64,000 bases of DNA. Origin: Yponomeuta sedellus. Lineage: Eukaryota > Arthropoda > Insecta > Lepidoptera > Yponomeutidae. This document shows positions 8,854-17,732 of this stretch, piece after piece (position 1 is the stretch's first letter; each line of letters starts with the position of its first letter). Under the pieces are notes generated by a model, which saw only the letters and a list, made by a program, of their open reading frames with translations, was not told where the DNA came from and ran no database searches. The position numbers and the translations under genes were made by a program. Where the stretch lies: NCBI GenBank assembly GCA_934045075.1, contig OW203737.1, positions 2,624,001-2,688,000 of the forward strand. Direction: 5' to 3'.

Positions 8854-10484
8854 GCCACAATGATACACGATCTCCAATAGGAGATGCCACTATAAGAAGT
8901 GGATGTATAAACCTCCACTTTACACGGCCAACTAATGGTTCAAGCGTTCGAATACTCTTAATCTGATAAAGCACAGTTTAAAAAAACGTAGCCTACAGAT
9001 GCCCCACTGCAGCGCACAGCTCTTCTTTCAAAGATAGAGAGAGAGAGAGAGTATGGGCTTATTTTCCACGCGTACCAACCGCACATTGACAATACAACAA
9101 CAGTCAAGAAAATCTAGAAGTGAAGAAATAAATAATGGGTGGCCAATTGTCCATCAATAAGACACAACAACGACTTACACTATAGGCATTAATGACAATT
9201 TAAAAAGACATTTATTTAACAGCATATTGAATACAAAAAGGTCTGAGCCTCGGCTCGTTTGTGCAGTGAAAGTTATTTTATCGACAGTTTTTTTCATTAA
9301 TAAATGAAATCAAAGTTGGTGTGATCATAAAATAGTATAACAATAATATTACAGTAATCAAATGAAAACAATCAGCAAGGGAGGATGTTAGATTAATAAA
9401 AACAGGCATCAAAAACTCAATAATCATTATTACATGAATGTTGATGAAGTGAAAGAGATCTGTCAGGATCGTGACAAGTGGCAGAACCTGGTCTCTTCCT
9501 ACCACTCTGGGATACATGCGCAAATTATGTTACGTCATTAATATGTTTTCTTGTGTTTGATGTTGTAATAAAGGTTCTTTAATAATATATCCATATCAGT
9601 TAGCGTTCTTCATTGCAGAGGTATCAATGACTCGTCAGTCAGTCTCGTAAGTCAGTAATAAGGGTTTTATTCATTGATAACGAGTGTACTATTGACAATA
9701 CAAATAAACATTCATCATCAAGCCCAATTTAATCTATAAACTATGTCACAGAAATGCTAACACTCTTATCTAAATTCTTATTGGTGCTAATGCTTCTATA
9801 GCGTGCGTGCACGCGTTACGCACACTTTAATGCGTTTGGAGACCTCTTATTGGTCGTTATAAGGTACTGGTGCACAGGTCAACCAAGAGCGTTTCATTTT
9901 GTCGTAGCTTTATTGATGCCGCTCTTGATTTAAATCAGTACAACTTTGTATAAATTGGAAGAATGTCTATAATTAAGATTGACGTTGCGTTATATATATT
10001 CCTTATAAAGGAATTAGAAAAGACTAAAAAAATTAATAACATCCACAACAAGCGATAAAAAAGAAGTACGTTTCTGCAACTGGTAGTGGTCTAGAATTAT
10101 TTTGTCCATAAATAAAAATGTCGTATCACAAAGTTTATTATAGAACTCTACAGAAATGGTTTCAGTATTTTCTAAGGTTAACACGAGCAGTAGACATAAT
10201 TAAAATTGTTTTTACACGGATTTATGCTCGTTTATTACATTTTTACAATTTTCCGAAGTTTCGGCACTTTTTCAGGTGTCATGGTTAAGAAATAGTTTCA
10301 CTGATTTTTATGATATTTTTTGTCTCTATTCGGTAGACCGTCGGAGGATATAATATGACCTCTGTCTGTTTGTATTTCCATATCCGTGATGTCCTTGGCT
10401 GGTAGCTATAATACAGGGTATCCTAGTTTTAGGTCAAGTGATTGTATTGTATGGAAATATTTTTGTTTATCACATCATATCACA
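8854..10484. other. Intergenic, no gene seen
   Basis: AT-rich sequence without convincing coding signal. Positions about 8990-9090 (CCCCACTGCAGCGCACAG, a GA repeat, then TATGGGCTTA) match in reverse the tail of the tRNA-headed SINE at 32020-32110. Short ORFs such as the one at 9278-9523 show no domain. Confidence 0.6.
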
Positions 10485-10683
10485 TCACACTATAATAATA
10501 TTATAAATGCGAAAGCTTGTGAGTGTGTATGTTTGTTACTCCTTCACGTCTAAACGGATGAAGCGACTTAAATTTTTGGTATGGAGTTAGCTGACACCCT
10601 GGATTAACACAAAGGCTACGTTTTACTGCAGGAAAATATATTATTCCCACGGGAAAATCGATAAACCACAGGGCACAGCTAGT
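10485..10683 (+). mobile_element. Lep1-type non-autonomous Helitron
   Basis: The string TATTATAAATGCGAAAGCTTGTG, a GTTACTCCTTCACG block, then CACCCTGGATTAACACA and a final CACAGCTAGT match the short Helitrons widespread in Lepidoptera as I remember them. The end CTAG followed by T fits the Helitron CTRR/T rule. No hairpin was verified just before the end. Confidence 0.65.
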
Positions 10684-11195
10684 CCAAAATAATTTAAAAA
10701 ATATATAGTGACTTAATCTCTTCTTAGATCTTTGCTATTCAAAAATAACCCTAACAAACGAAGTAAGTAGTTACCTAAGTGTTAACTTTTTTACTCCCAT
10801 TATTAATTGCAATTAGGCCTCTAATAAATGGCACGAAGGCCCTTTATGGCATTCCCTAATTAGCCCAATTGAACCATGACACAATTCAAGAATAGTCGTG
10901 AGCTAATTGTGACGCGTGAAGTCGTTAAAAATGTGCCATGAACATAAATCAATTTAACGTGGCATAGTCCTAGGACGTGCCTTTGCCAAAAGGAGATATC
11001 CTCAGTTTTTTGTAAACAAAAGGCATGACGAAAGATTTGAAATCTACTTCCATAATGTGGGGACATATTTATTATTTACAAAAAAAAAACTAAATTGCAG
11101 TAATAAACTGAAGTATTTTTCTATACTTATTTTAACCTCCTAAGCCCTGGCGTCCAAGAAATAGGACATCATGAATAACTTTCTTAATTCACACC
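10684..11195. other. Intergenic, left flank of the Maverick
   Basis: AT-rich; the only ORF (minus strand, 10860-11066) shows no domain. Nothing recognisable. Confidence 0.6.
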
Positions 11196-11335
11196 AGTAG
11201 GATGTTATTGGGCATTCTGGACCAGCTTCCATTCGTTTGAGCTCACGACGCACCGCGCCGGTTGGCGCGGCTTGTCGTTCACTCAAACTCATTACATCTG
11301 TTCCAGAATACCCAATAATATTGATTGATTCTGAA
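11196..11335 (+). repeat. Left terminal inverted repeat, imperfect palindrome
   Basis: About 140 bp, inverted relative to 27455-27595 with few mismatches. The repeat is itself nearly self-complementary around CCGCGCC-GGTT-GGCGCGG: TTATTGGGCATTCTGGA near the outer side pairs with TCCAGAATACCCAATAA on the inner side, so each end can fold into a long hairpin. Confidence 0.85.
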
Positions 11336-11450
11336 TTTTACTTGCGGCAGGAAATGAAATGATGTTAGTAACACAGATAAATACTGAAGTTTAATCGTGA
11401 TGATCGCATTTCAGTAATGAGGACATCACTGGTAACATATTTCTCCAAAA

Positions 11451-12140
11451 ATGAAATTTGTTAAACAACCTACATCACTAAATCTTGAGAATATTGATGT
11501 AGGATCTGAAAAAAATACATATCGTCACGGAAAGCTTTTACCAAACACCATCCGTTGTATAGTTTGCGGACCGTCTAACTGCGGAAAAACAAACTTAGTC
11601 CTTGGGTTACTTTTACATCCTAATGGTTTACATTTCCGTAACGTGTACGTTTATTCGAAAACGTTGTATCAACCAAAATACATATTTTTAGAGAAGGTAA
11701 TGAATCTCGTTCCAGGAATACGTTATTATAAATATCGCGATAACAAAGAAGTCTTAAATCCAAGCTTAGCGTCTCAAAATTCTGTCATTATTTTCGACGA
11801 TGTTGCCTGTGAAAATCAAAATAACATTCGTGATTACTTTGCCATGGGTAGACATAAAAATATAGACTGTTTTTATTTGAACCAAACTTATAGCAAAGTC
11901 CCAAAACAACTGGTTCGCGACAATGCAAATCTACTCATCATATTCAAACAGGATGATATTAACTTACGTCATATTTATGATGAACATGTGAACACTGATA
12001 TGCCTTGGCATCAATTTCGCGAACTTTGTTCACAAGTTTGGAAAGATACATTTAGCTATTTAGTGATTAATAAAGACTGTCAAAGAAATAACGGATGCTA
12101 CAGAATGAAATTCGACACCTTTATTACTTTCGACGAGTGA
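11451..12140 (+). CDS. Maverick DNA-packaging ATPase (A32/FtsK-like)
   Basis: 229 residues. Walker A is CGPSNCGKT with the lysine at residue 46, and Walker B is VIIFDDV with aspartates at 116-117. A conserved GRHKNIDCFYLNQTYSKVP segment follows at about 142-160, in the position where related packaging ATPases carry their sensor region. The family threads the genome into capsids using ATP. It is the first gene inside the left repeat and is transcribed rightward. Length is normal for Maverick ATPases. The start has an AAAATG context, about 115 bp inside the repeat. No breaks. Confidence 0.88.
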   Translation: MKFVKQPTSLNLENIDVGSEKNTYRHGKLLPNTIRCIVCGPSNCGKTNLVLGLLLHPNGLHFRNVYVYSKTLYQPKYIFLEKVMNLVPGIRYYKYRDNKEVLNPSLASQNSVIIFDDVACENQNNIRDYFAMGRHKNIDCFYLNQTYSKVPKQLVRDNANLLIIFKQDDINLRHIYDEHVNTDMPWHQFRELCSQVWKDTFSYLVINKDCQRNNGCYRMKFDTFITFDE

Positions 12141-12221
12141 GATACATAAATGCCGTTTTTTTTAAATCAGAAGCCACTTTCTTATCTTCTTTATATGCGA
12201 GTAGTTGTAAAATAAGAAAAA

Positions 12222-13166
12222 ATGTGTGATGAAAAATCAATTAAACAACAAATAATTAAGTCTGCTGAGGCTGTTAAAAAGAAGGTTCAAAACATGAAAA
12301 ATACTAAAATGGATTCTGAGTTGGCATTAGAAACTATGTTCAAACCAGTAACAGATCCACTTAAACAGCTAACGAGAACCCCGTATCAAGAACAGTTAAG
12401 TAATGAAGATGTTGATTCGCTTGAACATTTAGCACGACAGTCTACACCTACGAAGAAACGAAAATTTTCTGAAATTAGCTCTTCAAGGGAATCACTCCAA
12501 GAGGTATCGAATGCTAGTAACAGCGATGATAACATAAGTGACTCTGAACTGAATCAAAGTCTTAGAAATAACATGAGTGACATATTTTTTGAAACAAATT
12601 CGGATGGTGCTTCAACACCAAATGCAAAGTCTTTATCGTCATGGTCTTTATCATCAGAAGTATTCAAAGATGTACCTTATGGAATTAGATTGGAAAATGG
12701 AAAACCTATGATAGGATCAGCACCGCTCTCCATAACTAATGATGCATTTGAAATAGCAGGTCATTCGTATGTCAAAACTAATGGACTCAGTGAATTACTT
12801 TACAAAAAAAATCCTAATCTAAACATTATCACTGAAGATGATAAAAGGAATTATAAATTTATACTAATAAGCACAAACGCTCATCGACGTAAATATGATC
12901 CCAATCAACCAATCAATAGCAACAGAGGATTTAAGTATTTACAAATTGTAAAACCCTTATTATGTTCCGCCAATGTTTCCAAAGGAAAGGGTTTATCATT
13001 GCTTAAAAAAGTTGATAACAAAGTAGATTACATTTTTTGGAATGATCCAAACGAATTAGTTGAAACATTGAAATTATTAATAGCTTCGAAAGATGCCGGT
13101 AATACTGGCTTAGATGATGAAATTGTATCAGTTTTAACAGAACTGAAAAAACGTGGTGTGATATAA
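12222..13166 (+). CDS. Maverick-associated protein of unknown role (DUF8207-like C terminus)
   Basis: 314 residues. The first ~150 are polar and low in complexity (runs of S, E and N, with a KKRKF nuclear-signal-like patch near residue 80). The second half is ordered: YGIRLENGKPMIGSAPLSI, TNGLSELLYKKNPNLN, KFILISTNAHRR and YLQIVKPLL. From memory this resembles a family of arthropod proteins annotated as DUF8207 and often found beside Maverick genes; the name needs checking. It sits between ATPase and integrase, separated by 81 and 68 bp. A virion or DNA-binding role is possible but not shown. Confidence 0.6.
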   Translation: MCDEKSIKQQIIKSAEAVKKKVQNMKNTKMDSELALETMFKPVTDPLKQLTRTPYQEQLSNEDVDSLEHLARQSTPTKKRKFSEISSSRESLQEVSNASNSDDNISDSELNQSLRNNMSDIFFETNSDGASTPNAKSLSSWSLSSEVFKDVPYGIRLENGKPMIGSAPLSITNDAFEIAGHSYVKTNGLSELLYKKNPNLNIITEDDKRNYKFILISTNAHRRKYDPNQPINSNRGFKYLQIVKPLLCSANVSKGKGLSLLKKVDNKVDYIFWNDPNELVETLKLLIASKDAGNTGLDDEIVSVLTELKKRGVI

Positions 13167-13234
13167 AATGAATAAATACTTATGTAATCTATATTTTATT
13201 TTATTTCTACTCTAACCTTCACACTATTTACAAG

Positions 13235-13597
13235 ATGAATATAGATAAATTTGGACATCATGTTCATAAAAGACTGCGTGTGTCAGATCCATTAAATTTG
13301 GTTCCTATAAACACAGGGCTAAGTAAAAATGAGTCAGGAGTTTACGACTTAAAACAATGTATATTGAGAGGATTACCGTTAGCTGTAGCAGCAGATGAAG
13401 CTGTTAGCAAGGAGTATGTAGAAAAAAACAATAAATTATATTGTAAAAAACAAGATTTCATTAATGAACTTAAAAGTATAAAAACTCAAATACAACTGCT
13501 ACAGAAACAGTTAGATGAGAAGTGTTCAAAGGTAGAAGCGAGTAATATTATTAAAGATCATATAGTAGCACTCAGAGACTCATCGAAACCAGCATGA
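13235..13597 (+). CDS. Small coiled-coil protein upstream of integrase
   Basis: 120 residues. The N-terminal part has a short basic motif (HKRLRVSD) and a KQCILRGLPLAVAADEAVSKEYV segment whose last part resembles the linker of phage- and virus-type fibre or tail proteins. Residues about 72-110 form a heptad-like coiled coil (ELKSIKTQIQLLQKQLDEK). Its TGA overlaps the integrase ATG in an ATGA at 13594-13597. I do not recognise the family; a trimeric virion component is one guess. Confidence 0.5.
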   Translation: MNIDKFGHHVHKRLRVSDPLNLVPINTGLSKNESGVYDLKQCILRGLPLAVAADEAVSKEYVEKNNKLYCKKQDFINELKSIKTQIQLLQKQLDEKCSKVEASNIIKDHIVALRDSSKPA

Positions 13598-14526
13598 GCA
13601 AACAATCTGTTGTAAATGAAATCCATAAAGCAGCTAGAAGAAATTTCCCACGTCGTTCTGTTATTTTAAAAGGGATTGATGATTTATGGCAAGCCGATTT
13701 GATTGATATGCAAAACTATCAGAAGGTTAACAAAGGATTCAAATTTATTTTAGTAGTCATCGATGCTTTTTCTAAATACGCATGGATCGCTCCATTAAAG
13801 AATAAAACAAAAACTGAGGTGTCTCTAGCGTTTGATAAGGTTTTACAAGAAGGCCGATCACCTGCTAATTTACAAACCGACAAGGGTACCGAATTTCACA
13901 ATGACGTTTTTCAGAAGCTTACGAACCGATGGAAAATAAATCATTATTCAACTTATTCAACAAAAAAAGCGTCTATAGTAGAAAGATTAATAAGAACTTT
14001 GAAGAGCAAGTTGTTTAAACATTTTAGCTTGTTTGGAAATTATAAGTGGATTGGAGAACCTTTATGTGATATAGTTAAGAGCTATAATAATACTATGCAT
14101 CGCACTACAAAACATATGCCGTCTGAAATAAACAAGTTAAATGAATCACTCGTTGCATGTAATATAAACAAATCACAACCTTCCTTACCTGCAAAGAAAA
14201 TTAAATTTCGTGTTGGAGACTTTGTCCGTATCAGCAAGCACAAAGGAGATTTTCAAAAAGGATATACACCAAACTGGTCTACCGAATTATTCACTGTTGT
14301 AAAAGTAATAAAATCTATACCCACAACATATTACATACGAGATCAACATTGTATACCAATAAAAGGTTGTTTTTACGAACACGAACTGCAAAAAACTAGC
14401 TGTCCCAATATTTATTTAGTTGAGAAGGTAATTAAAAAAAAGGGAAACAAATATCTTGTTAAATGGCTCGGCTTAGGTCAAGAGGAAAATAGTTGGATTA
14501 ATAAAAGTGCTATAATAAAGCATTGA
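13594..14526 (+). CDS. Maverick integrase (retroviral type) with C-terminal chromodomain
   Basis: 310 residues. The catalytic triad is visible: D35 in WQADLIDM, D96 in LQTDKGTEF and E130 in ASIVERLIRTLK. An SH3-like integrase C-terminal domain follows (FRVGDFVRISK to YYIRD, about 205-250). The end is a chromodomain (about 274-309) with YLVEKVIKKKGNKYLVKW and a closing ENSWI. The enzyme joins element ends to host DNA; the chromodomain probably tethers it to methylated histone tails and biases target choice. The triad is complete and the frame unbroken. Its start overlaps the previous stop by ATGA. Confidence 0.9.
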   Translation: MSKQSVVNEIHKAARRNFPRRSVILKGIDDLWQADLIDMQNYQKVNKGFKFILVVIDAFSKYAWIAPLKNKTKTEVSLAFDKVLQEGRSPANLQTDKGTEFHNDVFQKLTNRWKINHYSTYSTKKASIVERLIRTLKSKLFKHFSLFGNYKWIGEPLCDIVKSYNNTMHRTTKHMPSEINKLNESLVACNINKSQPSLPAKKIKFRVGDFVRISKHKGDFQKGYTPNWSTELFTVVKVIKSIPTTYYIRDQHCIPIKGCFYEHELQKTSCPNIYLVEKVIKKKGNKYLVKWLGLGQEENSWINKSAIIKH

Positions 14527-14575
14527 AGTATATTACTACAGATTAGTTAACTTATTTTTCATTACATCGTTAGTT

Positions 14576-15304
14576 ATGAAAGGGAAAGGACTTCTCAATA
14601 CTTTAATCAATAATTTACCAATAGAGTTACACTTACCAGGCTACAACTACTGCGGTCCAGGTACTCGATTACAAGAACGTTTGCAAAGAGGCGATAAAGG
14701 CATAAACCCTTTGGACAGCGCTTGTATGCTGCACGACATAGCTTATTCAAAGTATTCAAGTTTAGAAGATCGGCATAAGGCTGACTTAGAGCTAAGAAAG
14801 ATGGCAAAGCAACGATTAAAATCAGAAGATGCTAGCAGAGGTGAAAAAGTTGCATCATGGTTGGTGAATAAAGTAATGAAAGCAAAAATTAAATCGGGTG
14901 CTGGAATTAAATCATTCAAAACTTCTATGGCTAAATTAAAATCGCATCTGAAAAAAAAGAAACCTAAAAATATTCAAGATGCTATTCAGTTTGCATACTT
15001 AGCAGCAAAAAAAATATTTCATAAGAAAAATAATATGAAGCTGCCAAGAATTATTCCCATCCCTAAAACTGGAGGAATACTTCCACTCATTCCTATTTTT
15101 GCTGGTCTATCAGCATTGGGTTCTTTAGCTGGAGGTATTGGTGGAATAGCAAAAGCAGTTAATGATTACAAGTCAGCCCAAAAAAATCTTTCTGAATCCG
15201 TGCGTCACAATAAAATGATGGAATCGATCTCCTTAGGCAAAGGTTTATACATCAAACCATACAAGACAGGTAAGGGATTGTGCGTACATTCTTCAAAAAA
15301 CTAG
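14576..15304 (+). CDS. Virion protein with parvovirus-type phospholipase A2 domain
   Basis: 242 residues. Residues 20-75 match the phospholipase A2 of parvovirus VP1 unique regions: a calcium loop YCGPGT (25-30) and the catalytic His-Asp pair in ACMLHDIAYSKY (H53, D54), with D70 as a possible second acidic residue. In parvoviruses this enzyme opens the endosomal membrane during entry. After a lysine-rich middle comes a hydrophobic, glycine-rich stretch (about 158-192, ending GGIGGIAKAV), recalling membrane-active or core proteins. It lies between integrase and protease, whose frame it overlaps by 25 bp. All key residues are present. Confidence 0.82.
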   Translation: MKGKGLLNTLINNLPIELHLPGYNYCGPGTRLQERLQRGDKGINPLDSACMLHDIAYSKYSSLEDRHKADLELRKMAKQRLKSEDASRGEKVASWLVNKVMKAKIKSGAGIKSFKTSMAKLKSHLKKKKPKNIQDAIQFAYLAAKKIFHKKNNMKLPRIIPIPKTGGILPLIPIFAGLSALGSLAGGIGGIAKAVNDYKSAQKNLSESVRHNKMMESISLGKGLYIKPYKTGKGLCVHSSKN

Positions 15305-15675
15305 TTAAAAGGTTACCCAGACGAGCACTGAGTAATATAGATTTAATATATTATACTCGGGACATCCCATACTTTCGAGGTGTCTATATGAGAGACACTT
15401 TACCAAGCAAATCAAATAACATCGAGTGCGCTATCCTGAATCTAGATAATTCAATAAATCCGGGAACTCACTGGGTAGCCTACATTAAGATAAATAATTA
15501 CAGCGTGTACTTTGATAGTTATGGTTTAAAACCACCTGTAGAATTAATCAAGTACTTAACAAAAAACACTAACGTTTATTATAGTTATATGAACTATCAA
15601 CAAAACAACACCTATAATTGCGGTCATTTATGCATAAAATTTTTAAAAACATTCTGGTTGAAACATTTATATTAA
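15280..15675 (+). CDS. Adenain-like cysteine protease
   Basis: 131 codons counted from a GTG at 15280. The catalytic set is plain: His64 in GTHWVAYI, Asp79 in VYFDSYG, Gln107 or 108 in YQQNNTYN and Cys114 in NCGHLC. The N-terminal YFRGVYMRDTLP is typical of Maverick proteases. These enzymes process virion proteins during maturation. Oddly, no ATG lies upstream in this frame before the in-frame TAA at 15271, and the first ATG (codon 37) would remove the conserved N terminus. Non-AUG initiation, splicing or coupling to the phospholipase gene must be assumed, or the start has been lost. Confidence 0.8.
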   Translation: MRTFFKKLVKRLPRRALSNIDLIYYTRDIPYFRGVYMRDTLPSKSNNIECAILNLDNSINPGTHWVAYIKINNYSVYFDSYGLKPPVELIKYLTKNTNVYYSYMNYQQNNTYNCGHLCIKFLKTFWLKHLY

Positions 15676-15706
15676 GAAATCATAAACTATTCTCACCATT
15701 ATTACG

Positions 15707-16378
15707 ATGTCATTCACGCTATCAATAACCGGTTGTAAACCAGCTTTGTCAACATTTTATTCGCCGGCTCTGCAGCTTGATGGTGAATATGAATGTGGGC
15801 TGATCTTTTTTTCGACGTTTAATTCGATTCCTAACATAGAATGCTACAACAACAAATTTCATTATGGCGACAACGAAATGATTGAAATACCCGAAGGATC
15901 ATACGAGCTATTAGATATAAATGACTTTTTAAAAACAAATTTAGTAGACTGTACGTTTAATTTGATATGTAACAATAACACTTTGAGCACAAAAATAATT
16001 TGTTCAAAAGATATTCATTTTGAGAAATCCGGTTCAATCGGAAGGATATTGGGTTTTGGAAATCAGACTCTTAAAGCTAATATATTACATGAGTCTCTCT
16101 TCCCTGTAAACATTCTACCAACAACCATCGTTCGAATAGAATGTGATATCGTGAGCGGATCGTACATAAATGGGAAGCCTAGCCATATAATTTACGAATT
16201 TGCACCTAATGTACCGCCAGGGTACAGGATTATAGAAATCCCAAAAAATTTGATATATTTCCCAGTAAATCAAAATACAGTTAGCGAGATTAATATAAGG
16301 ATTTTGGATGCAAATAACAACCTTATAAATCTACGACAAGAAGAACTACAGTTATATTTACACCTAAGACGAAAATGA
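15707..16378 (+). CDS. Minor capsid protein, penton-like single jelly roll
   Basis: 223 residues matching Maverick minor capsid proteins: FFSTFNSIPNI near the N terminus, IGRILGFGNQ in the middle, then SGSYINGKPSHIIYEF, VPPGYRIIEIPKNLIYFPV and a C-terminal INIRILDANNNLINLR strand. The family forms the pentamers at capsid vertices, like adenovirus penton base. It follows the protease by 31 bp, and its TGA overlaps the ATG of the 48-aa ORF at 16375. Unbroken and of normal length. Confidence 0.87.
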   Translation: MSFTLSITGCKPALSTFYSPALQLDGEYECGLIFFSTFNSIPNIECYNNKFHYGDNEMIEIPEGSYELLDINDFLKTNLVDCTFNLICNNNTLSTKIICSKDIHFEKSGSIGRILGFGNQTLKANILHESLFPVNILPTTIVRIECDIVSGSYINGKPSHIIYEFAPNVPPGYRIIEIPKNLIYFPVNQNTVSEINIRILDANNNLINLRQEELQLYLHLRRK

Positions 16379-16521
16379 TAGATTTCATAAATAAAACATT
16401 GGTACCCGAAACCAAAGATCTCAGTACAACACATCCACCGCAACAGAAACCACCTGCTAAAAAGAAAAAACTGACTAAGGAAAATAAACAATTTCTCAGA
16501 TACTTAAAAGTCATAAAATGA
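16375..16521 (+). CDS. 48-aa basic protein between the two capsid genes
   Basis: A 48-codon ORF joined on both sides by 4-base ATGA overlaps: its ATG (16375-16377) overlaps the minor capsid stop, and its TGA (16519-16521) overlaps the major capsid ATG at 16518. The middle is proline-rich and the second half strongly basic (PPAKKKKLTKENKQFLRYLK). The exact fit leaves no non-coding base between the capsid genes, which argues that it is translated. Small basic proteins encoded beside capsid genes often bind virion DNA, as adenovirus core proteins do; that is an inference. No family recognised. Confidence 0.65.
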   Translation: MIDFINKTLVPETKDLSTTHPPQQKPPAKKKKLTKENKQFLRYLKVIK

Positions 16522-17732
16522 ATATCTTAAATATCTTGGATTCTTTCGCCTACGACAACAGCATTGAAAGCTACCAAATCCATTCGTATAAGCCCTACAT
16601 TAATAGTTTTAACAAAAACGATGAAATACGCATTCCCATCAATCAACAAGACTTATACGTCTTACCGTCACAGAGTACACTATACATCGAAGGTTCTATC
16701 ACAGTGCACCGTCCAAATGGCGATAAAAAAGAGAGAGTGAGTAATATTGAGTTGGTGAATAATGCAGCGCTTTTTCTTTTCCAAGACATTCGATATGAAC
16801 TAAATGGCGTAGAAATTGATAGGATAAAAAATGCTGGGATCACAACTACTATTAAATCATTGCTCTCGATGAATGAAAATGAATCAAAAATGTCACGGCT
16901 ATGGGGGTGGGACATTGATGGAATAAAAAATACTACTGGTAATTTTTCCGCCTGTATCCCATTGAATAAAGTTTTAGGTTTCGCTGAAGATTATAATAAA
17001 ATAATAATGAACTGTAAACATGAGCTGGTTCTTTTGCGTAGTAATACAAACCTTAATTCTATTAAATTAACCACTAATGAAGTGTTAGATGACATAACCA
17101 TTAACAAAATTGTATGGAGAGTACCGCATATAAAAGTATCTGATCGTGAAAGAGTTAACTTGCTGAGATGTTTGGAGAAAGATAGACCTATCAGTTTAGC
17201 ATTTAGGAATTGGGATCTCTATGAATACCCTCTTTTACCACAGACTACAAAACATACTTGGTCTATAAAAACCACATCTCAATTAGAGAAACCACGTTAT
17301 GTGATTATTGGTTTACAAACTAATCGGAAAAGTTTAGGTATGAAAGACATGTCTCACTTTGATCATTGTTATGTACGTGATGTCAAGGTTTTTTTAAATT
17401 CAACTTACTTTCCATATGAAAGTCTCAATATTAAGTTTACTGAAGAAAGGTATATGATATTATATGAGCAGTACGCTAGATTCCAACAGTCTTACTATGG
17501 ACGTCGGTGTGAGCCGTTGTTAAATCTGAAGGATTTCAAAGATAAAGCACCATTATTTGTAATAGATTGCTGCAGGCAAAATGAGACCCTGAAGACAGGT
17601 CCCATTGATGTTAGAGTAGAAATAGAGAGTGATTTAGAAATACCAGATCAAACTTCTGCTTACTGCCTCATACTAAACGATTGTGTAATCGAATATAAAC
17701 CACTTTCTAACATCGTTAAAAAAATAACATGA
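16518..17732 (+). CDS. Major capsid protein, double jelly roll
   Basis: 404 residues. The N-terminal SYKPYINSFNKNDEIRIPIN and TLYIEGSITV, the central LFQDIRYELNGVEID, then LGFAEDYNKIIMNCKHELVL and ITINKIVWRVPHI, and the C-terminal IDVRVEIES segment correspond to the double-jelly-roll proteins encoded by arthropod Mavericks. They are hexon-like and trimerise into the capsid shell. Both ends overlap neighbours by ATGA: the 48-aa ORF upstream and the 162-aa ORF downstream (17729). The protein is shorter than adenovirus hexon but fits the insect Maverick type. No internal breaks. Confidence 0.85.
   Translation: MNILNILDSFAYDNSIESYQIHSYKPYINSFNKNDEIRIPINQQDLYVLPSQSTLYIEGSITVHRPNGDKKERVSNIELVNNAALFLFQDIRYELNGVEIDRIKNAGITTTIKSLLSMNENESKMSRLWGWDIDGIKNTTGNFSACIPLNKVLGFAEDYNKIIMNCKHELVLLRSNTNLNSIKLTTNEVLDDITINKIVWRVPHIKVSDRERVNLLRCLEKDRPISLAFRNWDLYEYPLLPQTTKHTWSIKTTSQLEKPRYVIIGLQTNRKSLGMKDMSHFDHCYVRDVKVFLNSTYFPYESLNIKFTEERYMILYEQYARFQQSYYGRRCEPLLNLKDFKDKAPLFVIDCCRQNETLKTGPIDVRVEIESDLEIPDQTSAYCLILNDCVIEYKPLSNIVKKIT

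Noticed and set aside
11190..11195. 6-bp target duplication of the Maverick
   Set aside because: CACACC on the left and GAGTAA on the right do not match at any nearby offset, so no duplication is claimed.
15270..15320. 51-bp intron joining phospholipase and protease
   Set aside because: Donor and acceptor strings exist, but removing 51 bp keeps the phospholipase frame, which then hits a stop and does not enter the protease frame.
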